Assembly: GCF_018982965.1 (NCBI RefSeq)
Contig: NZ_JACBYP010000038.1
Coordinates: 1 to 64,000 of the forward strand
Direction: 5' to 3'
DNA: 64,000 bases
From: Streptomyces mayonensis
GTDB lineage: Bacteria; Actinomycetota; Actinomycetes; Streptomycetales; Streptomycetaceae
Position numbers and translations under genes: made by a program. This document shows, one piece after another, positions 6,578 to 18,332 of this stretch (its first letter is position 1; every line of letters begins with the position of its first letter). The notes under the pieces were generated by a model. The model was not told the origin of the DNA and ran no database searches. It saw nothing but the letters and a program-made list of their open reading frames with translations.

Positions 6578-8632
6578 CTACGGGAAGGTCAGCCGCCAGG
6601 CGTCGAGGCGGCCGGTGTCCGCCGGGCCCTGGTCCTGGACGCGCAGCTTCCAGGTGCCGTTCGCCGCTTCGGAGGAGGCGTCGACCGTGTAGGTCTCGTG
6701 CACGTCCGCCACCGGGTCGTAGCCGCTGTTCTTCAGGCGGTACGCCGTGCCGTCCGGGGCGATCAGGTCGATGCGCAGGTCGCCGCGCCAGGTGTGCACG
6801 ATGTCCACGCCCACCCGGAGGTTGCCCGGCGCGTTGCCGGTGCGGCCCGAGACCGTGAGGGACGAGGTCACCGCCGGCCCGTAGTCGGGGATGTCCACGT
6901 CCGCGGTGCTCTCGAAGGTCGTGCCGTCACCGCCGCCGCCGTCACCGGGCCGCGCGCCGACGTTGATGCCCGCCCACGCGTTCTGCACCGCCGTGTACTC
7001 GGCGCTGTCCGTGCCGTACAGCTCACCGGCCGCCGCGAGGGTGCCGGTGCGGGCGCCCGCGTAGTTGGTCGTCGACGTGAACTTGGTGGTCAGCGCGCGG
7101 AACCAGATCTTCTCCGCCTTGGCGCGGCCGATGCCGGTGACCGGGAGGCCGTCCGAGGTGGGCGAGTCGTAGGTGACACCGTTGACGGTCCTGGTGCCGC
7201 TGCCCTCGCTCAGCAGGTAGAAGAAGTGGTTGGCAGGACCGGACGAGTAGTGGACGTCCACCCCGCCGATCCCCGAGTACCAGTAGTCCTTGGACGCGCC
7301 GTCCTTGCTGGGCTCGTCCATGTAACGCAGCGGCGTGCCGTCGCCGTTGATGTCGATCTCCTCGCCGATGAGGTAGTCGCCGACGTCGGAGGGGTTGTCC
7401 GCGTAGAACTCGACCGAGGTCCCGAAGATGTCGGAGGTGGCCTCGTTGAGGCCGCCGGACTCGCCGCTGTAGTTGAGGCCCGCGGTGTGCGAGGTGACGC
7501 CGTGCGTCATCTCGTGCCCGGCCACGTCGATCGCGGTGAGGGGGTTGGAGTTGCCGCTGCCGTCGCCGTACGTCATGCAGAAGCAGCTGTCCGACCAGAA
7601 GGCGTTGACGTAGTTGTTGCCGTAGTGGACCCGGCTGTACGCGGCCGCGCCGTCCCCGCGGATGCCCGAACGGCCGTGCACCTCCTTGTAGTAGTCCCAG
7701 GTCAGCGCCGCTCCGTAGTGGGCGTCGGCGGCGGCGGTCTGCGGGTCGGAGGCGCTGCCGTCGCCCCACACGTCGTCGGCGTCGGTGAACAGCGAACCGG
7801 TGCCGGACGAACCGCCGTTCAGGTTGTACGTCTTGTGGTTGCCGCGCGCGGTGTCGGTCAGCGTGTACGACGACCCGGACCGCGCGGTGCCCAGTGTCAC
7901 GGTCCCGCTGTACAGGGTGTGGCCGGTGCCGTTCTCGATGCCCTGGTACTCGTAGAGCTTGGCGCCGGTGGCGGCGTCGGTGACGACGTGCAGTTCGTTC
8001 GGGGTGCCGTCCTCCTGGAGGCCGCCCACGACCGTCTCGTACGCCAGGACCGGTGTGCCGCTCGCCGCCCAGACGACCTTGCGCGGGGCACGGTCGGCGC
8101 CGGGCTGCTCGGCACCGGCGCTCTTCGCGGCGGCCACGGCCTGCGCCTCGGCCTTGGCGGCGGAGATCCTCGGCGTCACGGTGGCGGGCCTGATGGCCTT
8201 CTCCGTGGCCTTGACGACCTCTCCGGTCCTGGTGCCGTCGCCGGTCACCACGAGGTCGCCGCCGAGCACGGGCAGGCCGTCGTAGGTGCGTTCGTACCGC
8301 GTGTGCAGGGTGCCGTCGCGGTCCTTGACCACGTCGCGGACGACCAGCTTCTCCTTGGCGCCGAGGCCCAGGTCGTCGGCGGTCCGCGCCGTGGCCGCGT
8401 CGGCCTCGCGGAGCAGTGCGGCGCGCTGGGCCGGGGTGAGTCCGACCTGCTCGGTGCCCTTCGCGGGGGACGGCCCGGGGGCCGCGGTGGCGGCGCCGGA
8501 CTGGACCGCCGTGGCGATCAGCGCGGCGACACCGGCCAGCGCGACGGCCGCGGCACGCCGGTGCATGGACCGGCGGGCGGTGGTGCGGGGGGTGGTGCGG
8601 GACGTGCGTCTGTGGGGAGGGATGCTGCTCAA
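6578..8632 (-). CDS. Secreted M4 neutral metalloprotease with C-terminal P domain
   Basis: 684 residues from a TTG at 8632. AGAAGGAG with a 6-base spacer decides this start; the frame upstream is open but has no ribosome site. Signal peptide (MHRRAAAVALAGVAALIATA inside a long basic n-region), FTP/PepSY propeptide, and M4 catalytic domain with HEMTH (His373, Glu374, His377) and Glu397 in GGLNEATSD. A Gly-rich linker (GARPGDGGGGDGTT) then leads to a proprotein-convertase P/Homo B domain (about 570-684: VDIVHTWRGDLRIDLIAPDG, WKLRVQDQGPADTGRLDAW). P domains in other secreted proteases aid folding or substrate binding. It is a tandem paralogue of the downstream gene; long stretches of the two proteins are identical. 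Confidence 0.93.
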   Translation of the reverse strand: MSSIPPHRRTSRTTPRTTARRSMHRRAAAVALAGVAALIATAVQSGAATAAPGPSPAKGTEQVGLTPAQRAALLREADAATARTADDLGLGAKEKLVVRDVVKDRDGTLHTRYERTYDGLPVLGGDLVVTGDGTRTGEVVKATEKAIRPATVTPRISAAKAEAQAVAAAKSAGAEQPGADRAPRKVVWAASGTPVLAYETVVGGLQEDGTPNELHVVTDAATGAKLYEYQGIENGTGHTLYSGTVTLGTARSGSSYTLTDTARGNHKTYNLNGGSSGTGSLFTDADDVWGDGSASDPQTAAADAHYGAALTWDYYKEVHGRSGIRGDGAAAYSRVHYGNNYVNAFWSDSCFCMTYGDGSGNSNPLTAIDVAGHEMTHGVTSHTAGLNYSGESGGLNEATSDIFGTSVEFYADNPSDVGDYLIGEEIDINGDGTPLRYMDEPSKDGASKDYWYSGIGGVDVHYSSGPANHFFYLLSEGSGTRTVNGVTYDSPTSDGLPVTGIGRAKAEKIWFRALTTKFTSTTNYAGARTGTLAAAGELYGTDSAEYTAVQNAWAGINVGARPGDGGGGDGTTFESTADVDIPDYGPAVTSSLTVSGRTGNAPGNLRVGVDIVHTWRGDLRIDLIAPDGTAYRLKNSGYDPVADVHETYTVDASSEAANGTWKLRVQDQGPADTGRLDAWRLTFP

Positions 8633-8791
8633 CGGTGACTCCTTCTGCGCGGCCGCGGGTCGCGCGGCCTGGGGAGACCGGCCGGCGGGTGGCCGGCCGG
8701 GCGGAGCTGTGCGGTACGCAGAAACCACGTGCGATGAGCCGGCCGCCGCACGGCGCTCGTGAGGGAACTGTGGGGGCGCTGTGAAGGGGCC

Positions 8792-8853
8792 GACGGAAGA
8801 GTGGCAGGAGAAAGCGCTACTTGTCAGGAGCGCGTCAGCAAGTTGGCCGGAAA
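8792..8853 (-). promoter_or_regulatory. 62-bp upstream element of protease 2
   Basis: The counterpart of 6342-6403, same length and no gaps. It lies 160 bp upstream of the TTG start, just past the stop codon of the ABC operon, so it must supply the protease with its own promoter. Candidate CTGACA and CACTCT hexamers occupy the same positions as in the other copy. Confidence 0.6.
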
Positions 8854-8872
8854 TGGTTCGTTGACCGGGCGT

Positions 8873-10768
8873 TCACTTCCGATAAACGGAATCTTCGCCG
8901 CCCCGGTCCCCGGCCGGTCCTGCCCCGTCCCCGGCCGGAGACGCCTCGGCTCCGGCCGCCGTTCCGGTCGGCGGCTCTCCGCGCGCGGACAGCTTTCCGT
9001 GTGCGGACGGGTCTCCGTGCGCCGACGGCTCTCCGTGCCACGATCCCCACAGTGCCGCGTAGGCCCCGCCCGACGTCACCAGCTCGTCGTGCGTGCCGAG
9101 TTCGGTCAGCAGGCCGTCCTCCATCACCGCCACCCGGTCGGCGTCGTGTGCCGTGTGCAGGCGGTGGGCGATGGCGATGACCGTACGTCCCCGGAGCACG
9201 GCGGCGAGCGCCTGCTCGGTCTGCCGGGCCGTGGTCGGGTCGAGCAGGGCGGTGGCCTCGTCCAGGATCAGCGTGTGCGGATCGGCGAGCACCACGCGGG
9301 CCAGCGCGAGTTGCTGGGCCTGAGGACCGTCGGTGGAGTACGCGTCCTGAGCCGGCCCCAGCCCGGTGCCGAGGCCGTCGGGCAGTGACCGCACCCACTT
9401 CTCGGCGCCCACGGCGGCCAGTGCCGCCCACAACGCGTCGTCCGTCGCCTCCGGTTCGGCGATCAGGAGGTTGTCACGGACCGTACCCAGGAACACGTGG
9501 TGCTCCTGGGTGACCAGCACCACCTGACGGCGCAGCCGTTCCGGTCCCAGGGCGACCACGGGCACCCCGCCCACCGTCACCGAACCCTCCGTGGGCGCGT
9601 CCACACCGGCCAGCAGCCGGCTCAGCGTCGTCTTGCCCGCCCCGGAAGGGCCGACGACCGCCAGCCGTTCGCCCGGCCGCACGGTCAGGTCCACCCCGCG
9701 CAGCACCTCGCCGCCCCGCTCGTAGGCGTACCGCACCCCCGACACGTCGATGCGGTCGTCCGCCGGGACGGCCGAGTCTTCCACCGCCGCCCGCGGCGCC
9801 GCCGCCAGGCCCTCCGCCCGGGCGAAGGAGGCGGCACCGGCCTGGAGCTGCTCGATCCGCATCAGCACCTCGTCGAGCGGTCCGGACAGCTGCTGGAGGT
9901 ACACCGCGCAGGACACCACCGCCCCGAGGCTCACCGACCCGTGCGCGTGCAGGAACCCGCCGGACAGCAGCACGCCCGCCACGGGGAGCACGTACGAGAT
10001 GTCCACCGCGGGGAGGAACACGCTGCGCAGGAACAGGGTGCGCATGCGGGCGCGCCGCGAGACCTCCAGCGCCTCCCGGCTCGTCGCCACCCGCCGGCCC
10101 GCCAGCCCGAACGCCTCGACCGTGCGGGCCCCCGCCACCGTGGCGGACAGGCTCTCCGCGACCTCCGAGCCGGCCGCGCCCTCGGCGAGGTAGCCCGACC
10201 GCGCCCGGCGCAGGTACCAGCGCAACGCCAGCCAGGCCGGTGTCAGGCCCAGCACGCCGACCAGGCCGAGCAGCGGGTCGAGCACGAACACCGCGCCGGT
10301 GAGGAACACCGCCTGCACGGAGTTGACCAGCAGCTCGGGGCCGGCGTCGCGCAGCGTCGTACCGACCGTGGTCACGTCGGCGGTGCCGCGCGTCGTCAGG
10401 TCGCCGGTCCCGGCCCGCTCGACCACGGACGCGGGCAGGGCCAGCGCCCGGTCCACGTACCGCTCCCGTACCCGGGCGAGCGTCCGCTCCCCGAAACGGT
10501 GCCCCACGAAGCGCGCCCAGCGGGACAGCAGCAGTTGGGCCAGCGAGCACAGCAGGATGGCCAGCGCCATCCGGTCCACGGCGCCGGCCCCGCCCCCGGC
10601 GCGCACCTCGTCGATGATCCGGCCCAGCAGCCACGGCCCCGCGAGCCCCGCCCCGGCGGCCAGCGCGTTGAGCCCGAGGACGGCGGCGAAGGACCTCCGG
10701 TCGGCGCGTACGAGGCCGGCCGCCGCGCGGCGGACGTCGGCGGGCTCGGCGACGGGCAGCTGGGTCAT
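8873..10768 (-). CDS. ABC exporter half-transporter, catalytic subunit with degenerate signature motif
   Basis: 631 residues from ATG 10768, which overlaps the stop of the gene before it (ATGA). An N-terminal six-helix exporter domain (about 25-320) is fused to a nucleotide-binding domain. Walker A GPSGAGKT at 373-380, Q-loop (VLVTQEHHVF), Walker B (TLILDEATALLD) and H-loop (IAIAHRL) are intact. The signature that should read LSGGQ is STDGP (478-482). The partner encoded just upstream has the opposite defects, so a heterodimer would hold one complete ATP site. The C-terminus carries a four-unit hexapeptide repeat (GEPSAH/GDPSAH/GKLSAR/GEP) encoded by an 18-bp DNA repeat. Substrate unknown; lipid or drug export is the family's usual role. 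Confidence 0.9.
   Translation of the reverse strand: MTQLPVAEPADVRRAAAGLVRADRRSFAAVLGLNALAAGAGLAGPWLLGRIIDEVRAGGGAGAVDRMALAILLCSLAQLLLSRWARFVGHRFGERTLARVRERYVDRALALPASVVERAGTGDLTTRGTADVTTVGTTLRDAGPELLVNSVQAVFLTGAVFVLDPLLGLVGVLGLTPAWLALRWYLRRARSGYLAEGAAGSEVAESLSATVAGARTVEAFGLAGRRVATSREALEVSRRARMRTLFLRSVFLPAVDISYVLPVAGVLLSGGFLHAHGSVSLGAVVSCAVYLQQLSGPLDEVLMRIEQLQAGAASFARAEGLAAAPRAAVEDSAVPADDRIDVSGVRYAYERGGEVLRGVDLTVRPGERLAVVGPSGAGKTTLSRLLAGVDAPTEGSVTVGGVPVVALGPERLRRQVVLVTQEHHVFLGTVRDNLLIAEPEATDDALWAALAAVGAEKWVRSLPDGLGTGLGPAQDAYSTDGPQAQQLALARVVLADPHTLILDEATALLDPTTARQTEQALAAVLRGRTVIAIAHRLHTAHDADRVAVMEDGLLTELGTHDELVTSGGAYAALWGSWHGEPSAHGDPSAHGKLSARGEPPTGTAAGAEASPAGDGAGPAGDRGGEDSVYRK
8973..9044 (-). 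repeat. 18-bp tandem repeat (4 units) in ABC subunit tail
   Basis: Units start at 8973 (GGCTCTCCGCGCGCGGAC), 8991, 9009 and 9027. Each encodes a G-x-x-S-A-x type hexapeptide on the minus strand. The unit length keeps the frame. Confidence 0.75.
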
Positions 10769-12729
10769 CGGACCGCCTTGTCGGTTCGGCCGTCGCGGCG
10801 GTCCCTGCCCTCGCGGCCGTCCCTGTCGTCTGCGTCGTTGCCGTCTGCGTCGTTCCTGTCGCTTCCGTCTCCCCTGTCGTGCCCGTCGTTTCCGTTGCCG
10901 CCCCCGTCGTGTCCGTCGCCCCCGTCGTGTCCGGCGCCTCCGTCGTCCCGGGCAACCAGGGCGCGGTACTCCGGCTCGGTGTCCAGGAGTTCGCGGTGGG
11001 TGCCGGTGGCGGCGACCTTGCCGTCGACCAGGTGGTGCACGACGTCCGCGCGGTCCAGCAGGAGCGGAGAGGTGGCGGCCAGGACGGTCGTCCGGCCCTT
11101 CCTGGCCTCCCGCAGGCGGTCGGCCACGGTGGCCTCCGTGTGGGCGTCCAGGGCGGAGGTGGGTTCCGCGGCGAGGAGTACTTCGGGGGCGGCCAGGAGG
11201 GCGCGGGCCAGGCGGATGCGCTGGCGCTGGCCGCCGGAGAGGTCGCGGGCCTGGGCCGCGACGTGGGATTCGAGTCCTCCGGCGAGGCCTCGGACGATGT
11301 CTTCGGCGGCGGCCGCGTGGAGGGCGGCGGCGACTTCCGCCTGCGCGTCCGCCCCGGTCGGCCGTTGGGCGGGTACCGGATCGTCGTGTCCGGTCGCGCC
11401 CGCGCGGCGGAGCCGCACATCGGTACCGCCACCGCCCCTCGGGTGCCTCCCGTGAGCCCCGATCACCTCGCTCAGGGTGCCCGCGAAGATGTCCGCCTCC
11501 GCGTCCGCCAGCAGGATGCGGGAGCGGATCCGGGGGAGCGGGATGTCGGTCAGGGGGACGTCTCCCCAGGTCGCGTCCGACGGGGTGTAGCGGCCCAGGC
11601 GGTCCAGTACCTCGGTGGCGTCGGACGGGCGGGACGTGACGAGGACGGTCAGGCGGCCCGGGGCGATCCGTACCCCCGAGGCCGGGTCGTACAGCACCGA
11701 CGGCTCCGCGGGGGCGTCCAGGGTGCCCTCGTCCGGGACCGGTTCCAGGCGCAGGAACGTGACGACGCGGCGGGCGGCCACCACGCCCCGGCTCAGCTGG
11801 TGGCCCATCTCGATGAGGAACGCCACCGGCCAGCCCAGCGCGACCACATAGCCGTACACCGACACCAGTTCGCCCACGCTGATGTGCCCCTGCACGGCCA
11901 GCCGGGCGCCCAGCCAGGTCACCAGGGCCAGGAACAGCACCGGCAGGCCCACCCCGAGGGCCTGGATCCAGCTGGTCACCGCGCCGACCCGGTAGCCCTG
12001 CTCGCGCAGCCGGGCCGAGTCCCGGCGGAAGGCGTCCGCGACCAGGTTCTTGCCGCCCAGCCCGTTCAGGACCCGCAGCCCGCCCGCGAGGTCGCCGATC
12101 CGGGCGGTCAGCACCGACTGCCGCTCGCGGTACTCGGCCTCCCTGCCCTGCAGACGGCCCATGAGCGGGCCGAGGAGCACCGCGAGCGCGGGCACCCCGA
12201 GCAGCACCACGAGGGCGAGCCGGGGCGACACCGACAGCATCAGCGCGCCGACCACCGCGTAGGCGACGACCGCCCCGAAACCCGGCCCCACGGCCGTCAG
12301 GGACGTGCTGATGGTCTGCACGTCGCCCACGCCGATGGTGACGACCTCGCCGGTCCCCACCTGGCCGCGCAGCGCCGCGCCGAGCCGCGCGGCGTGCCCC
12401 ACGACCACCTTGACCGTGCGGAAGTTGGCGTCCATCCGCACCTTCGTCATCGTGCGGTGCCGCACCATGCCCAGCCATGCGTTGACCCCGCCGACGGCGA
12501 CCATGGCGCCCGTCCAGCCGGCCAGCGCGCCCATGTCCCCCGGCTCCAGGCCGTGGTCGACGGCCCGGGCCATCAGATACGGCGTCGCCGCCAGCAGCAC
12601 CATCCAGACACTGGCGAGCACCGCCCCCGCCAGGCACCGCGGCCACTGCCGCCACACCAGCCACGCCAGGTACCGCCAGCCACCCCGGGTCTCCGGTGTG
12701 CCCGGGTCCTCGTACGCGTCGATCCTCAC
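10765..12729 (-). CDS. ABC exporter half-transporter with non-catalytic nucleotide-binding domain
   Basis: 654 residues from GTG 12729, overlapping the previous stop (GTGA). The exporter membrane domain (about 20-310) looks normal. In the nucleotide-binding domain the Walker A loop is gone: LTVLVTSRPSDATEVLDRL stands where GxxGxGKST belongs (about 363-375). The Q-loop glutamine is lost (RILLADAEADIF), the Walker B aspartate is alanine (VLLAAEPTSALD), and the H-loop histidine is lost (VLAATSPLLLD). Only the signature LSGGQRQRIRLARAL and the D-loop SALD survive. It therefore can complete the partner's ATP site but probably cannot bind ATP itself. The last 60 residues are Gly/Asp/Asn/His-rich (DGGDGHDGGGNGNDGHDRGD), another repeat-derived tail. 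No frameshift is needed, so this looks like selected degeneration rather than a dead gene. Confidence 0.9.
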   Translation of the reverse strand: MRIDAYEDPGTPETRGGWRYLAWLVWRQWPRCLAGAVLASVWMVLLAATPYLMARAVDHGLEPGDMGALAGWTGAMVAVGGVNAWLGMVRHRTMTKVRMDANFRTVKVVVGHAARLGAALRGQVGTGEVVTIGVGDVQTISTSLTAVGPGFGAVVAYAVVGALMLSVSPRLALVVLLGVPALAVLLGPLMGRLQGREAEYRERQSVLTARIGDLAGGLRVLNGLGGKNLVADAFRRDSARLREQGYRVGAVTSWIQALGVGLPVLFLALVTWLGARLAVQGHISVGELVSVYGYVVALGWPVAFLIEMGHQLSRGVVAARRVVTFLRLEPVPDEGTLDAPAEPSVLYDPASGVRIAPGRLTVLVTSRPSDATEVLDRLGRYTPSDATWGDVPLTDIPLPRIRSRILLADAEADIFAGTLSEVIGAHGRHPRGGGGTDVRLRRAGATGHDDPVPAQRPTGADAQAEVAAALHAAAAEDIVRGLAGGLESHVAAQARDLSGGQRQRIRLARALLAAPEVLLAAEPTSALDAHTEATVADRLREARKGRTTVLAATSPLLLDRADVVHHLVDGKVAATGTHRELLDTEPEYRALVARDDGGAGHDGGDGHDGGGNGNDGHDRGDGSDRNDADGNDADDRDGREGRDRRDGRTDKAVR

Positions 12730-14596
12730 GCCAGGCTGTCCCGCCAGGCCCGGTGCAGGTCGGCGAACCTGCCCGCACCGGCGACGAGTTCGTCCGGGGT
12801 GCCGTCCTCCACGATCCGGCCCCGCTCCATCACCAGCACCCGGTCGGCGATCTCCACGGTCGACAGCCGGTGCGCGATCACCACCGCCGTACGGCCCTTC
12901 AGCACCGTCGTCATCGCCCGCTGCACCGCCCGCTCCCCCGGGACGTCCAGCGAGCTGGTCGCCTCGTCCAGGATCAGCACCGCCGGGTCCGCGAGCAACG
13001 CCCGTGCGAACGCCACGAGTTGCCGCTGACCGGCGGAGATGCGCCCGCCCCGCTTGCGTACGTCGGTGTCGTAGCCGTCGGGCAGGGCGGCGACGAAGTC
13101 GTGGGCGCCGATCGCCTTCGCGGCCCGCTCGATCTCCTCCCGCGTCGCCTCTGGGCGGCCGATGGCGATGTTGTCGGCGACCGTCCCGGAGAACAGGAAC
13201 GCCTCCTGCGTCACCATCACCACCCCGCGCCGCAGTTCCGGTACGGCCAGGTCGCGCAGGTCGGTGCCGTCCAGGAGGACGCGCCCGGCGGAGGGGTCGT
13301 AGAACCGGGCGAGCAGCTTGGCCAGCGTCGACTTGCCCGCGCCGGTCGAACCGACGACGGCGACGGTCTGCCCGGCCGGGAGGGTCAGGTCGAAGCGCGG
13401 CAGCACCTCGCCGCCGGTGCGGTACCCGAAGCTCACCGAGTCGAAGACGACCTCGCGGCCGGGGTGCTCCGACGCCGGCGGCGGCAGCTGCTTCGGCGCG
13501 GTCGGCTCGGGCACCGACGGCGTCTGGGCCAGCAGCCCGGCGATCTTCTCCAGGGAGGCCGCCGCCGACTGGTAGGAGTTCAGGAACATGCCGAGCCGGT
13601 CGATCGGGTCGTACAGGCGGCGCAGGTAGAGCACCGCCGCAGCCAGCACGCCGAGGGCCAGCGTGCCGTCGGCGACGCGGTAGGCGCCCCACAGCACGAT
13701 CCCGGCGACGGCCGTGTTGGCGACCAGCCGCGAGCCGGTGACGTAACGGGCCATCTCCAGCAGGGCGTTGCCGTTGGTGTGCTCGTGGCGGCGGTTCAGC
13801 ACCGCGAAGTCGGCGTCGTTGGCGGCCTCCCGGCGGAAGGCGCGCACCGGCCGGATGCCGTTCATCGTCTCCACGAACTTCACGATCACCGCCGCGATCG
13901 CCGTGGACCGCTGCCGGTACACCCGCCCCGCCCGGCGCCGGTACAGCCGCACCAGCGCGTACAGCGGCACGAACGACGCCACCGCGACGGCGCCCAGCCC
14001 CAGGTCCAGCCAGAGCAGCAGCGCGGCGATGTAGACGAAGGACAGGACGACCGTCACCAGCTCCTGGAGGCCCTCGTCGAGCAGTTCGCGCAGGGACTCC
14101 ACGTCCGTGGTGGAACGGGAGATGAGGCGGCCCGAGGTGTAGCGCTCGTGGAAGTCGACGCTCAGCGCCTGCGCGTGCCGGAAGATCCGGCCCCGCAGGT
14201 CGAGCAGGACGTCCTGGCTGACCCGGGCCGCGGCGGCGATGAAGCCGTACTGCAGCGCGCCCGCCGCCAGCGAGCACAGCAGGTAGCCGGCGCCGACCGC
14301 GATCAGCGGACCGTGGTCGTCGTCCCGCAGGGTCGGCACGGCATGGTCGATGGCGTACGCCACCAGCAGCGGACCCGCCTGCACCGCCGCCTGCTGGAGC
14401 AGCAGGAGCAGCACGGTGAGCGCGACGCGGGGCTTCATGGGCGCGAGCAGGGAGCGCAGCAGCGCGCCGGTCGCGCCCGGCGGACTGGGCAGGACGTCCT
14501 GGTCGAAGGCGTCGTCGGCGGTGGTGCCGGTCGCCGGGTCTCCGGTGCCCGGTTCCTCCGGTTGGTCCCTCTCCGGCGCGGTGGCCGTGGGCGCGG

Positions 14597-14600
<4 letters not shown>
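12726..14600 (-). CDS. ABC exporter half-transporter (complete ATPase motifs)
   Basis: 624 residues. ATG 14600 overlaps the preceding stop (ATGA). An acidic, Pro/Thr-rich N-terminal tail of about 45 residues precedes the six-helix domain. The ATPase domain has Walker A GSTGAGKS (about 415-422), Q-loop VMVTQEAFLFSGT, signature ISAGQRQLVAFARALL, Walker B VLILDEATSSLD and H-loop VIAHRLST. The signature is slightly off consensus (SAGQ for SGGQ). Its likely partner is the overlapping upstream gene, whose Walker B carries Asp instead of the catalytic Glu. The pair resembles the heterodimeric ABC multidrug exporters of Gram-positive bacteria; the substrate is unknown. Confidence 0.9.
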
Positions 14601-16489
<1,889 letters not shown>

Positions 16490-16544
16490 CAGGAGCGAGC
16501 CTACGGTTCACCACTGACACTGCCCACCGAGTTTCCGCGCGCGC

Positions 16545-16577
16545 GGGGGTCGTACAGCGGCCTCCCGGGGGTCGTAC
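16545..16577. promoter_or_regulatory. Direct repeat GGGGGTCGTAC, two copies 22 bp apart
   Basis: GGGGGTCGTAC occurs at 16545-16555 and 16567-16577. The 22-bp spacing is two helical turns, which would place two protein monomers on the same DNA face. It lies in the 170-bp gap between two divergent exporter operons. Confidence 0.45.
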
Positions 16578-16578
16578 G

Positions 16579-16630
16579 GGCGCATCGGCCGATCGGCTGA
16601 TGCGCCTTCGAGCGCGTCGGCCGATGCGCC
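16579..16630. promoter_or_regulatory. Operator array: inverted repeat of GGCGCATCGGCCGA half-sites
   Basis: The half-site GGCGCATCGGCCGA (16579-16592) is followed at once by its inverted copy TCGGCTGATGCGCC (16593-16606, one mismatch), giving a near-perfect 28-bp palindrome. An exact inverted copy, TCGGCCGATGCGCC, follows at 16617-16630, 29 bp before the ATG of the ABC-2 ATPase gene. The downstream NarL-type response regulator is the obvious candidate binder (autoregulation of its own exporter operon); this is inferred from position. Confidence 0.7.
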
Positions 16631-16659
16631 GGACCCGCGACCGCCGGGACGCTGGTGCC

Positions 16660-17582
<923 letters not shown>

Positions 17583-17586
<4 letters not shown>

Positions 17587-18332
17587 CCACCGACGTCTTC
17601 CACACCGCCGTGCTGAGGACCGAACTGCGCCTGTTCCGCCGGGAACCCGGCGCCCTGTTCTGGATGCTGTTCTTCCCGACCGTGCTGCTCGCGATCCTCG
17701 GCTCCATCCCGTCCTTCCGCGAGGCCGACCCCGCCATCGGCGGGCTGCGCCCGGTCGACGCCTACGTGCCGGTGGCCGTGCTGCTCGGCCTGACCGTCGG
17801 CGGGCTCCAGGGCATGCCGCAGGTCCTCACCGGCTACCGGGAGCGCGGCATCCTGCGCCGGATGTCCGCCACGCCGGTGCGTCCGGCGGCGCTGCTGTCC
17901 GCGCAGATGGTGGTGTGCGGCGGGGCCGCCCTGCTCTCGGCGCTGCTCGCGCTCGCGGTCGGCCGGCTCGCCTTCGACGTCGCGCTGCCCGAGCAGCCCC
18001 TCGGCTACCTCCTCGCGCTGCTCCTCGCGGTGCTCGCCGCGCTCTCCCTCGGCGCCCTGCTCTCCGCCCTGTCCCGCACCACGAAGATCGCCGGTGCGGT
18101 CGGCTCGGCCGCGCTCTTCCCCGCGATGTTCTGCGCGGGCGTGTGGCTGCCGGTGCAGGCCATGCCGGACCTGCTGGCCCGCATCGTGGGCTGGACCCCC
18201 TTCGGCGCCGCCGCGCAGGCCCTCAACGAGGCCGCGGCCGGCGGCTGGCCGGGCTGGTCCCACCTGGCGGTCCTGGTGGCCTGGACGGTGGTGCTCACCT
18301 CGGCGGCCTCCCGCCGGTTCCGCTGGGAATGA
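17583..18332 (+). CDS. ABC-2 type permease
   Basis: 249 residues with about six membrane segments (LFWMLFFPTVLLAILGSI, VPVAVLLGLTVGGLQGM, GGAALLSALLALAVG, LLALLLAVLAALSLGALL, AALFPAMFCAGVWLPV, LAVLVAWTVVLTSAAS). It matches ABC2_membrane permeases and keeps the intracellular segment TGYRERGILRRMSATPV typical of them. Start ATG 17583 sits in the stop of the ATPase gene, and its own stop overlaps the kinase start (ATGA). It forms the membrane channel of the exporter. Confidence 0.9.

Noticed and set aside
10765..12729. ABC subunit as a pseudogene
   Set aside because: The frame is intact, coupled to its neighbours, and the retained motifs are exactly those needed by its partner; selected degeneration is more likely.
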